A stretch of 7,380 bases of DNA from an uncultured Elusimicrobiales bacterium (GCA_934644855.1 CAKUDJ010000034.1:1-7380); one strand, 5' to 3'. Shown: positions 1 to 5,923, counted from the stretch's first letter. Made by a program: numbers and translations. Notes: generated by a model not told the origin, from the letters alone.

Positions 1-949
1 CCATAATGCCGGCCAAGGCGGTGGCTTTTTGATTATCCGCAATCACCAGGGAGTTTTCCGCCAGTTCCAGTTCGCGGCCGTCCAAAACCGTAAATTTTTC
101 ACCGGGGCGGGCAAAGCGGATAATTACTTTATCGCCGTCCACTTCCGTACGGTCAAACGCATGGAGCGGGTGGCCGAGTTCAAACATGACATAATTGGTA
201 ATATCCACCAACGCGTTTTTGGGGTTGAGGCCCATAGCCGCCAGGCGTTCTTTCATAAACTCCGGGGATTCTGTATTTTTAACCCCGCGGATGACGCGCC
301 CGATATAGCGCGGGCACGCCTGCGGCGCTTGGATTTCAACGTGCAAGGCTTCGCCCTGCGTTTGAAACGCCGGAATTTGCGGCAATTTAACCGGCTTATT
401 GAGCAGTACCCCCAATTCCCGCGCAACCCCCAAATGGGAGAGCAAGTCCGGGCGGTTGGAAGTAATTTCCAAATCAAAAACGGTGTCTTTTTTGCCATAC
501 AGGGTGGAAACGTCCGTCCCCAGGGGGAGGTTTTCGTCCAGTACCAAAATGCCGTGTGCCCGCGTGTGCGTAAGGCCCAATTCGTCCGACGAGCAAATCA
601 TCCCTTCCGAGGCCACGCCGCGGATAACGGCCGGTTTCATAACCATAGTGCCCAAGCGGGAGCCCACACGCGCCAACGGAATTTTTTGCCCCACGGCAAT
701 ATTGGGGGCCCCGCATACCACGCGCTGGGTTTTGCCGCCGCCCAAATCCAAATCCACCAAGTGCAGGTGGTCGGAATTGGGGTGGGCTTCTATATGGGTA
801 ATTTGGGCCACCGTCACGCCCTCAAAATCGGCCCCGGTGGTTTGCACGCCGGCAACTTCTATGCCCAAATGCACAAACTGTTGGACCATTTCTTCGGGGG
901 TTAAATCCAAATCAATAAAATCTTTTAACCAAGAATAAACTATTTTCAT
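1..949 (-). CDS. pheT: Phenylalanyl-tRNA synthetase beta subunit, N-terminal part (runs off the window)
   Basis: Beta chain of the cytoplasmic alpha2-beta2 enzyme that charges tRNA-Phe; it carries tRNA-binding and editing domains. Translating back from the ATG at 949-947 gives 316 intact codons with no stop, so the 3' part (usually about 790-800 residues in total) lies left of base 1. Visible in order: the B1 start (MKIVYSWLKDF, 1-11); an OB-fold tRNA-binding domain, about 42-150, with HPNSDHLHL (56-64) and VVCGAPNI (77-84); the family segment EITSNRPDLLSHLG (161-174); and the B3/B4 editing domain from about 205, with DITNYVMFELGHPLHAFD (249-266) and LVIADNQKATALAGIM at the edge. An AAGGA ribosome binding site sits 9 nt before the ATG and overlaps the pheS stop codon. 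The gap to pheS is 12 nt, so the two are co-transcribed. Nothing looks broken. Confidence 0.97.
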   Translation of the reverse strand, partial: MKIVYSWLKDFIDLDLTPEEMVQQFVHLGIEVAGVQTTGADFEGVTVAQITHIEAHPNSDHLHLVDLDLGGGKTQRVVCGAPNIAVGQKIPLARVGSRLGTMVMKPAVIRGVASEGMICSSDELGLTHTRAHGILVLDENLPLGTDVSTLYGKKDTVFDLEITSNRPDLLSHLGVARELGVLLNKPVKLPQIPAFQTQGEALHVEIQAPQACPRYIGRVIRGVKNTESPEFMKERLAAMGLNPKNALVDITNYVMFELGHPLHAFDRTEVDGDKVIIRFARPGEKFTVLDGRELELAENSLVIADNQKATALAGIM

Positions 950-958
950 TGTTTTATA

Positions 959-963
959 TCCTT
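959..963 (-). promoter_or_regulatory. Ribosome binding site of pheT
   Basis: AAGGA lies 9 nt upstream of the pheT ATG and shares two bases with the pheS TAA stop (964-962). The arrangement allows ribosomes ending pheS to reinitiate on pheT, which suits equimolar subunit production. The coupling is inferred from spacing. Confidence 0.75.
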
Positions 964-2008
964 AAAATTGGGAAAGTACGCGCACGTCGTTTTCGTAAAA
1001 GGTGCGGATGTCGTTAATGTTCATCATCATCATGGCCAGGCGTTCCACCCCCATACCAAAGGCATAGCCGCTGTATTCGTTCGGGTCAATGCCGCAATTT
1101 TTAAGCACATTGGGGTGAACCACGCCGGAGCCGAGCATTTCAATCCAACCGCTCCCCTTACATACCGGGCACCCTTTGCCCTGGCAGAACACGCATTTTA
1201 CGTCTACTTCCGCGCTCGGTTCCGTAAACGGGAAGAAAGACGGGCGGAAGCGGATTTCCGCCTTGTTGCCGAACAAGCCTTTCATAAAGGCGGTCAAATC
1301 TTGTTTCAAATCCGCCATGCTGACGTTTTTATCCACATACAACCCCTCAATTTGGTGGAATACCGGGCTGTGGGTGGCGTCTAAACTATCGTTGCGGAAC
1401 ACGCGCCCCGGCGCCATAATGCGCAGCGGCGGGCGGTGTTTTTCCATAAACCGGCTTTGCACGTTGGACGTATGCGTACGCAGGACCATGGAAATCGGGG
1501 AGCCGGTATCGGCAAAAAAGGTGTCTTGCGCATCCCGCGCCGGGTGGTGTTTGGGGATGTTGAGCATATCAAAGTTATGTTTTTCATCTTCCACCCACGG
1601 GCCTTCCGCCCATTCAAAACCCAAATGGGCCAAAATGGTGGTCATACGGTCCATCGCCACGGAAAGCGGATGCCGGTGGCCTTGCGGGGCCGGGAAAGCG
1701 GGTAAAGTTAAATCCAAGCAGGTTTTATTCAGTTCATCATTAATTTGCTTGGCGGCAAAAAAAGCGGTTTTTTCTTCCAACGCGGCCGAAAGCGCCCCTT
1801 TCAAGGCGTTGCCCAATGGGCCGGCTACTTTTTTATCTTCCATAGAAAAATCTTTCAAACCTTTTAACAGGTCCGTCAGCGCGCCTTTGCGGCCCAAAGC
1901 GGCCACGCGCAGTTCTTCCACAGCGGCTAAATCGGCCGCGGCGGCAATTTTGGCTTGATATTCTTGTTCAATAGCGGAACAAGCGGTTTTGAATTCGGTA
2001 ATCGTCAT
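962..2008 (-). CDS. pheS: Phenylalanyl-tRNA synthetase alpha subunit
   Basis: Catalytic chain of the class II synthetase that activates phenylalanine with ATP and transfers it to tRNA-Phe, in complex with PheT. The 348 residues match the usual length of about 330-350. Residues 1-90 form an Ala/Lys-rich helical N-terminus, expected to be the tRNA-contacting coiled coil. The catalytic core follows: FDMLNIPKHHPARDAQDTFF (146-165), LRTHTS (176-181), motif 2 with GRVFRNDSLDATHSPVFHQ (201-219), and motif 3 with GYAFGMGVERLAMM (314-327). Between motifs 2 and 3 is a Cys4 insert (C272, C275, C280, C283) resembling a zinc ribbon, followed by GWIEMLGSGVVHP. Such inserts are known in many bacterial PheS proteins but are absent from E. 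coli. No Shine-Dalgarno is visible before the ATG, and a TATAAT box lies only 8 nt upstream, so the message may be leaderless. The start MTITEF is the only sensible one by length. Confidence 0.98.
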   Translation of the reverse strand: MTITEFKTACSAIEQEYQAKIAAAADLAAVEELRVAALGRKGALTDLLKGLKDFSMEDKKVAGPLGNALKGALSAALEEKTAFFAAKQINDELNKTCLDLTLPAFPAPQGHRHPLSVAMDRMTTILAHLGFEWAEGPWVEDEKHNFDMLNIPKHHPARDAQDTFFADTGSPISMVLRTHTSNVQSRFMEKHRPPLRIMAPGRVFRNDSLDATHSPVFHQIEGLYVDKNVSMADLKQDLTAFMKGLFGNKAEIRFRPSFFPFTEPSAEVDVKCVFCQGKGCPVCKGSGWIEMLGSGVVHPNVLKNCGIDPNEYSGYAFGMGVERLAMMMMNINDIRTFYENDVRVLSQF

Positions 2009-2016
2009 ACAGTTAT

Positions 2017-2030
2017 ATTATAGTATTTTA
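2017..2030 (-). promoter_or_regulatory. Probable promoter -10 region of pheST
   Basis: On the minus strand a perfect TATAAT occupies 2022-2017, 8 nt before the pheS ATG. Usual -10 to start-site spacing would put transcription initiation at or next to the start codon. No good TTGACA-like element lies 16-18 nt upstream of it. An alternative is TAAAAT at 2030-2025 with TTAAAA (2052-2047) 16 nt upstream, which would give a leader of about 10 nt. The position after the pth terminator supports an independent pheST promoter. Which box is used cannot be settled from sequence. Confidence 0.6.
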
Positions 2031-2050
2031 CAGCGTTGTATTGGTTTTTT

Positions 2051-2066
2051 AAGGTATTTTAACCTT
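2051..2066 (-). repeat. AT-rich inverted repeat upstream of the pheST promoter
   Basis: AAGGTTAAAATACCTT has 5-bp arms (AAGGT/ACCTT) around a 6-base AT centre. It sits about 30 bp upstream of the TATAAT box, where an operator or UP-like element could act. On the plus strand it is followed by a T run (2065-2071), so it might also act as a weak terminator in that direction, but no plus-strand gene needs one. The arms are short, so chance occurrence in AT-rich DNA is quite possible. Confidence 0.3.
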
Positions 2067-2104
2067 TTTTTATGAAACGGTATTAATTTTTACTTAAAAA
2101 ACAT

Positions 2105-2126
2105 AAAAAAACGGGCTTTCGCCCGC
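2105..2126 (-). terminator. Rho-independent terminator after pth
   Basis: The minus strand reads GCGGGC, loop GAAA, GCCCGT, then a run of T ending at 2105. The stem has 5 G-C pairs plus an outer G-T pair, capped by a GNRA tetraloop. It lies 30 nt past the pth stop and closes the glmU-prs-rplY-pth transcription unit. There is no T run on the other side, so it acts in the minus direction only. Confidence 0.92.
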
Positions 2127-2155
2127 GCTTGATACAAAGTGCGTGGGCAAGTAAA

Positions 2156-2725
2156 TCAGCCGTTAAAGCGGGTCATGGTTTTTTCCAACCCGTCTTTCAG
2201 CCAGCTTTCCACCGCGTTGGCGGCGTTTTCCAAAGCCGGGGCTAATAAAGTTTCGTCCGCCTTGGAAAAGTTAGAAAGCACAAAATCGGCCAAATCAAAC
2301 GGAGTCGGCTTGGGCCCAATGCCCACCCGCAAGCGCGCAATATTTTGCGTGCCCAGTTGCTCTATTACGCTTTTCATCCCTTTTTGCCCGCCGGCAGAGC
2401 CGGAAGGGCGCAGGCGGATATGGCCCACCCCCAAAGAAACGTCATCAAAGCAAACCAGTATGTTTTGTGCCGGAATCTTGAAGAACCGGGCCAGGCTGGA
2501 AACCAGCCGGCCCGATTCGTTCATATAGGTAAATGGTTTGGCCACCAGCACATCTTTGCCGGCCAAACAGATTTTGGCGTATTCCCCCAGGTTTTGCCAG
2601 GCTTGGTAATCCGCACTTTGGCGGCGGACGATTTCGTCCGCCACTCTAAAGCCTGCGTTATGGCGGGTACGCGCATATTGCGCGCCCGGATTACCTAAAC
2701 CGACTACCAGGGAAAGCTCCGCCAT
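2156..2725 (-). CDS. pth: Peptidyl-tRNA hydrolase
   Basis: Cytoplasmic esterase that releases tRNA from peptidyl-tRNAs that drop off the ribosome; normally essential in bacteria. The 189 residues match the Pth family (about 180-200). Conserved elements are GLGNPG (9-14), RHNAG with the catalytic His at 22, KPFTYMNESG (63-72) with Asn69 matching the substrate-binding Asn68 of E. coli, and FDDVSLG (93-99) with the active-site Asp pair. The glycine loop GSAGGQKGMKS (109-119) departs from the common GGHNGLKS form: Gln114-Lys115 replace the His-Asn pair (E. coli His113-Asn114). The fold and remaining catalytic residues are intact, so I expect an active enzyme. The start overlaps the rplY stop as TAATG and an AAGGA lies about 12 nt upstream, suggesting translational coupling. 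It is the last gene before a strong terminator. Confidence 0.98.
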   Translation of the reverse strand: MAELSLVVGLGNPGAQYARTRHNAGFRVADEIVRRQSADYQAWQNLGEYAKICLAGKDVLVAKPFTYMNESGRLVSSLARFFKIPAQNILVCFDDVSLGVGHIRLRPSGSAGGQKGMKSVIEQLGTQNIARLRVGIGPKPTPFDLADFVLSNFSKADETLLAPALENAANAVESWLKDGLEKTMTRFNG

Positions 2726-3414
2726 TATTTTTTAGCGTCCTTGGCCGGAGCGGCGTTTTTGGTCAGGTTGCCGTCTTCGTCTTTTTTACCTTTGGTAGAG
2801 GAGCTTTCCGGCTGGGCGGCGGCATCAGCAGCGGCCGGGGCAGCAGGGGCTTCTTCTTCCTCTTTCGGAATCATCAAGTGGACCACCGGGGCTTGGGCAT
2901 CCGTCACCAGTTCAACGCCTTCGGGCAGTTTAATATCGCCGGCCACAATACCTTTGTTGATGGTCATGGGGGTCATATCCACTTCAATTTCGTGCGGAAT
3001 GGCGCGCACCAAGGCTTTTACTTCAATTTCGCGCAAGATGTGTTCCACCAAAGCGCCGTAGTTCTTAACGTCGGCAGATTCGCCCACCAATTTAACAGGA
3101 ACGACTACGTCCATCTTATCGGTCAAGGCTACACGTTGGAAGTCAATGTGAATGGGGGTGTCTTTTACCACGTGGTATTGGATTTCTTTTACCAAGGCTT
3201 GTTCTTTGCCGTTAGGCAAGGCAATTTCCACAATGGTATTTTTACCGGCTTTGACGATTTTTTCTACGTCTTTCAAGCTGACGGTAATGGTAATGGGTTC
3301 TTTATGGCTGCCATAAATTACACCGGGTACGTTTTTTTCCGCGCGGATTTTGGAGAGGGCGCCTTTTACGCCGAGCCCTTCTCTTAAAGTGGCGGTAATA
3401 TTCATTTCTTGCAT
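2725..3414 (-). CDS. rplY: Large ribosomal subunit protein bL25, long CTC/TL5 type
   Basis: Binds 5S rRNA in the large ribosomal subunit; the long form is also called Ctc, a general-stress protein in Bacillus. The N-terminal 5S-binding domain (about 4-93) contains VPGVIYG (29-35) and HIDFQRV (89-95). The C-terminal TL5-like beta domain (about 98-183) includes HILREIEVKALV (125-136) and LPEGVEL (163-169). At 229 residues it is at the long end of the family because of a tail (184-229) rich in Ala, Glu, Lys and Ser, starting with four consecutive Glu and ending in Lys; this is probably disordered. The start at 3414 is chosen over the internal ATG at 3405 because AGGAG lies 10 nt before the former and 19 nt before the latter. 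It lies 35 nt downstream of prs and overlaps pth by one base. Expression with prs and pth is a common bacterial arrangement. Confidence 0.97.
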   Translation of the reverse strand: MQEMNITATLREGLGVKGALSKIRAEKNVPGVIYGSHKEPITITVSLKDVEKIVKAGKNTIVEIALPNGKEQALVKEIQYHVVKDTPIHIDFQRVALTDKMDVVVPVKLVGESADVKNYGALVEHILREIEVKALVRAIPHEIEVDMTPMTINKGIVAGDIKLPEGVELVTDAQAPVVHLMIPKEEEEAPAAPAAADAAAQPESSSTKGKKDEDGNLTKNAAPAKDAKK

Positions 3415-3424
3415 GATTTTATTT

Positions 3425-3429
3425 CTCCT
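3425..3429 (-). promoter_or_regulatory. Ribosome binding site of rplY
   Basis: AGGAG lies 10 nt upstream of the ATG at 3414. It is the strongest Shine-Dalgarno in the window, as expected for a ribosomal protein gene, and it decides the start codon in favour of 3414. Confidence 0.8.
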
Positions 3430-3449
3430 ATTTTTCCACTAAATGAAAT

Positions 3450-4394
3450 TTAGTTAAACATATCGCTGATAGAGCGGCCGTCGTGGTTGCGATTGATAGC
3501 ATCCGCTAACAGGTACGAAACCGACAGCACATCTACTTTGGGCCCCAAGTCCCGTATGGGCAGGGAGTCCGAAATAATCAGCTTTTTAATATCGGACTTA
3601 TTGATTTTGTCCAACGCATTGCGGGACAAAAGCCCGTGGGTGCAGACCGCGTAAATTTCGCGCGCGCCCCGTTCTTTGATTTTTTGCGCCACGGTGGTAA
3701 GCGTACCGGCCGTGTCCACGATGTCATCAAAAATAATGGCGGTTTTGCCTGCTACGTCCCCAATGACGTTATAGACTACCGCTTCGTTGGCTTTGGGGCG
3801 GCGTTTATCAATAATTACAAGCCCCGCATCCAACCGCGCCGCAAATTTGCGGGCGCGTTCCACGCCCCCAACGTCGGGCGAAACAACTACAAAATCGGAA
3901 TGGTCAATATCCTTAAAATAATCCAAAAACACTTTACGGGCGCGCAAGTGGTCCACGGGAATATCAAAAAACCCCTGGATTTGGCCTGCGTGCAAATCTA
4001 CCGTCATAATGCGGTCCGCCCCGGCTTTGGTAATTAAGTTGGAAGTTAATTTGGCGGTTATCGGCACGCGCGGGGAAGCCTTGCGGTCCGCCCGGGCATA
4101 ACCGAAGTACGGCATAACGGCCGTAATTTTACCCGCGCTGGCGCGTTTGAAAGCGTCAATCATAATGAGCAGTTCCATTAAGTTTTCGTTCACGGGCGGG
4201 CAGGTAGGCTGAATAATATAGCAATCGTGCGCGCGGACGCTTTCCAAAATTTGCACATCAATTTCGCCATCGGCAAATTTTTCCACACGCAATTTGCCCA
4301 GGTCTATATTCAGGTGTTCACAAATTTTTTGGGCCAATGCCGGGTTGGCATTGCCGGTAAAAATGCGCAAGTCTCCATTTACGCTTTTAGTCAT
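3450..4394 (-). CDS. prs: Ribose-phosphate pyrophosphokinase (PRPP synthetase, class I)
   Basis: Makes 5-phosphoribosyl 1-pyrophosphate from ribose 5-phosphate and ATP for purine, pyrimidine, NAD, His and Trp synthesis; cytoplasmic and hexameric in the class I family. The 314 residues are the family's normal length. Visible elements: FTGNANPALA (12-21), the ATP-contacting stretch YARADRKASPR (99-109), the active-site VDLHAGQIQGFF (132-143), the catalytic flexible loop IDKRRPKAN (195-203), and the PRPP-binding loop FDDIVDTAGT (222-231). The common form of the ATP region is YARQDRK; here Ala replaces Gln. The frame stays open upstream to an ATG at 4499, but those extra 35 residues lie inside glmU and resemble nothing in Prs. 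The ATG at 4394 has AAAGG 8 nt upstream and yields the canonical N-terminus. Its first bases overlap the glmU stop (ATGACTAA), so translation is probably coupled. Confidence 0.98.
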   Translation of the reverse strand: MTKSVNGDLRIFTGNANPALAQKICEHLNIDLGKLRVEKFADGEIDVQILESVRAHDCYIIQPTCPPVNENLMELLIMIDAFKRASAGKITAVMPYFGYARADRKASPRVPITAKLTSNLITKAGADRIMTVDLHAGQIQGFFDIPVDHLRARKVFLDYFKDIDHSDFVVVSPDVGGVERARKFAARLDAGLVIIDKRRPKANEAVVYNVIGDVAGKTAIIFDDIVDTAGTLTTVAQKIKERGAREIYAVCTHGLLSRNALDKINKSDIKKLIISDSLPIRDLGPKVDVLSVSYLLADAINRNHDGRSISDMFN

Positions 4395-5787
4395 GTTGTA
4401 TACCTTTTTTCTCCAAAACAACCTGACGCGAGCGCGCAATCGCAAGTGATTGCTCCGGCACCAATTTGGTAATGGTTGAACCCGCGCCGATTTTTGCATA
4501 TTTTTCCACCGTCACCGGTGCTACAAAATTCACGTTGGAACCGATAAAAGCATGGTCCCCTATAACGGTTTGATGTTTATTTTTACCGTCATAATTGCAA
4601 GTAATGGTTCCGGCACCCACATTTACGCCGGCACCCATGTCCGTATCGCCAATATAGCTCAAGTGGTTTACTTTGGAGCCTTCCCCGATAACGGATTTTT
4701 TAATTTCCGAGAAATTGCCCACCTTGGCCCCTTTTTTTAATACGGATTTAGGGCGCAGGTGCGCATACGGCCCCAGTTGGCAGTTTTCGTCCACCTGGGA
4801 TTCTTCCACATACGTTCCCATTTTCAGGGTCACGTTATCGGCAATGACGGAATCTTTAATATATACGTTGCCTTCCAACATACAGTTTTTACCGATTACC
4901 GTTTTACCGCAGATATAGCACCCCGGGCAAATAAAAGAATCCGCCCCGATTTGTACCTCCGTATCAATAAATACGGCATCCGGGTTGGGAATGGTCACGC
5001 CTTCGTCCAACAGTCTGTCCGTCACGCGGCGGCGCATAATCAGCTCCGCCTGGGAAAGCTGCGCCTTGCTGTTTACGCCTAACGCCTGTTGGTAGTCTTC
5101 ACTGCCGAATACCAGCACCGGGTGCTGCATGGCTTTAATGGAAGACAACGTATCGGTTAAATAAAATTCGTGCTTGGGGCCTTGGGGTTTTAATTCCGCC
5201 AACGCCTGTGCTAACAGCGGGGATTTGAATAAATACATACCGCTGTTGATTTCATGAATTAAAAGAGTTGTTTCGTCCGCGTCCGCGTGTTCCACAATGC
5301 GGGCAAAAGAGCCGTCCGCCGCCCGCACGATACGGCCGTATCCGGCCGGGTCCGGCACGTTTACGCCCAATACCATGGCCCCGGCGGCGTTTTCTTCAAA
5401 CGAGGAATACATCTGTTCCAAGGTAGCGGTTTTTAAGAGCGGGGTATCGCCGTTAAGCACCATAACGTCTTCAAAACGGTTTAAGAGGGGCAACGCCGCT
5501 TTAACGGCCGAGCCGGAGCCGGTCAGCTCCGTTTGCTCCACAAATACCAGCGGAGCCGTGACGCCCCACGCGGGGAGCCCGGCTTTGACGGTTTCTTCCA
5601 TAGTAGCGGCTTCATGCCCTACTACAAGCCCAATAGCGGCCGGGTTTAACGCCTGGGCCGCTTTTAAGATATGCGCAATAATGGGAAGACCGCAAACCGG
5701 GTGTAAGGGTTTGGGTAAGGGGGATTTCATCCGGGTACCTTTACCGGCCGCCAGGATGAGAATACACAGATTTTTTTTGGCTACCAT
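4387..5787 (-). CDS. glmU: Bifunctional GlcNAc-1-P uridyltransferase / glucosamine-1-P acetyltransferase
   Basis: Carries out the last two steps to UDP-GlcNAc: acetylation of glucosamine 1-phosphate from acetyl-CoA, then uridylyl transfer from UTP. The product feeds peptidoglycan and, in Gram-negatives, lipid A. The 466 residues match the family (about 455-460). The N-terminal pyrophosphorylase domain (1-230) shows LAAGKGTRMKS (12-22), EQTELTGSGSA (84-94), NGDTPLL (112-118; Asp114 is the metal ligand), GYGRIVR (149-155) and EINSG (179-183). The left-handed beta-helix acetyltransferase (about 250-450) shows hexapeptide repeats, LRPKSVLKKGAKVGNF (344-359), NHLSYIGD (374-381; His375 matches the catalytic His363 of E. 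coli), GAGTITCNYDGKNK (391-404) and FIGSN (414-418). The nucleotide loop reads GSGSA where GTGHA is usual. The first codons contain a run of eight A. It has its own extended -10 promoter and heads the glmU-prs-rplY-pth operon. Confidence 0.98.
   Translation of the reverse strand: MVAKKNLCILILAAGKGTRMKSPLPKPLHPVCGLPIIAHILKAAQALNPAAIGLVVGHEAATMEETVKAGLPAWGVTAPLVFVEQTELTGSGSAVKAALPLLNRFEDVMVLNGDTPLLKTATLEQMYSSFEENAAGAMVLGVNVPDPAGYGRIVRAADGSFARIVEHADADETTLLIHEINSGMYLFKSPLLAQALAELKPQGPKHEFYLTDTLSSIKAMQHPVLVFGSEDYQQALGVNSKAQLSQAELIMRRRVTDRLLDEGVTIPNPDAVFIDTEVQIGADSFICPGCYICGKTVIGKNCMLEGNVYIKDSVIADNVTLKMGTYVEESQVDENCQLGPYAHLRPKSVLKKGAKVGNFSEIKKSVIGEGSKVNHLSYIGDTDMGAGVNVGAGTITCNYDGKNKHQTVIGDHAFIGSNVNFVAPVTVEKYAKIGAGSTITKLVPEQSLAIARSRQVVLEKKGIQHD
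4403..4407 (-). promoter_or_regulatory. Ribosome binding site of prs (within glmU)
   Basis: AAAGG lies inside the last codons of glmU, 8 nt before the prs ATG at 4394. It supports that start over the in-frame upstream ATG at 4499, which has no family-like sequence behind it. Confidence 0.65.
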
Positions 5788-5844
5788 TTTGTTTAACTCT
5801 TGCCTAAAAAGAATCTAACTTGTTAAAAACAAATTATTTTTTAT

Positions 5845-5853
5845 ATTATACCA
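5845..5853 (-). promoter_or_regulatory. Extended -10 promoter of glmU
   Basis: TGGTATAAT on the minus strand is a perfect TATAAT with an upstream TG, the extended -10 arrangement that can act with a poor -35; no TTGACA-like hexamer is seen at 16-18 nt. Initiation about 7 nt downstream would give a leader of about 50 nt, A/T-rich, with a small inverted repeat TTGTTTTTAACAA (5832-5820) and a weak AAGAG about 10 nt before the ATG. Confidence 0.7.
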
Positions 5854-5880
5854 AAAAACAACAACTTCCGCACAGGCGGA
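5853..5880 (-). terminator. Possible weak terminator after mtaB
   Basis: TCCGC-CTGT-GCGGA (5880-5867) forms a 5-bp GC-rich hairpin, followed on the minus strand by AGTTGTTG and then six T (5858-5853). The U tract begins 8 nt after the stem, so efficiency should be modest. It lies just upstream of the glmU -10 element, fitting a boundary between the rsmE-mtaB and glmU units. Confidence 0.4.
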
Positions 5881-5914
5881 CGGTATAGCTGCCTTAGGCC
5901 CGGGCAACACTACT

Positions 5915-5923
5915 ATTGTAGCA
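5915..5923 (-). promoter_or_regulatory. Candidate extended -10 element in the mtaB-glmU spacer
   Basis: TGCTACAAT resembles an extended -10 (5 of 6 matches to TATAAT plus TG). No convincing -35 is visible, since that position falls at the end of mtaB. If active it would start a transcript near 5908 running through two GC-rich hairpins into the glmU leader, or ending at the weak terminator at 5853. This rests on one short motif match. Confidence 0.3.

Noticed and set aside
29..904. Long plus-strand open frame (291 codons) opposite pheT
   Set aside because: It lies entirely antisense to pheT, whose translation matches the family throughout. The predicted protein is rich in His, Arg, Gln and Asn with no domain, as expected for a shadow frame produced by codon bias.
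1176..1958. 260-codon plus-strand open frame opposite pheS
   Set aside because: Fully antisense to the intact pheS gene. The product is Ser/Lys/Ala-rich with no recognisable motif, and there is no plausible ribosome binding site.
2051..2071. Plus-strand intrinsic terminator (AAGGT hairpin followed by T run)
   Set aside because: The stem is only 5 bp and AT-rich, and no plus-strand gene lies upstream to be terminated. It is kept only as an inverted repeat.
2009..2155. T-box or attenuator controlling pheST
   Set aside because: The gap after the pth terminator is under 100 nt, with no T-box sequence, no Phe-rich leader peptide and no terminator/antiterminator pair before pheS.
2878..3387. 169-codon plus-strand open frame opposite rplY with many FxF and HxxF patterns
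   Set aside because: The patterning reflects the reverse complement of Lys- and Glu-rich bL25 codons and not a real repeat protein. The sense strand is unambiguous.
4395..4499. 35-residue N-terminal extension of Prs from the ATG at 4499
   Set aside because: The extension is Arg-rich, lies inside the glmU coding region and matches nothing in Prs. The ATG at 4394 has a ribosome binding site and gives the canonical length.
5297..5818. 173-codon plus-strand open frame opposite the 5' half of glmU
   Set aside because: Antisense to a complete, motif-rich GlmU. The sequence is Ala/Ser/Pro-rich without domain features.
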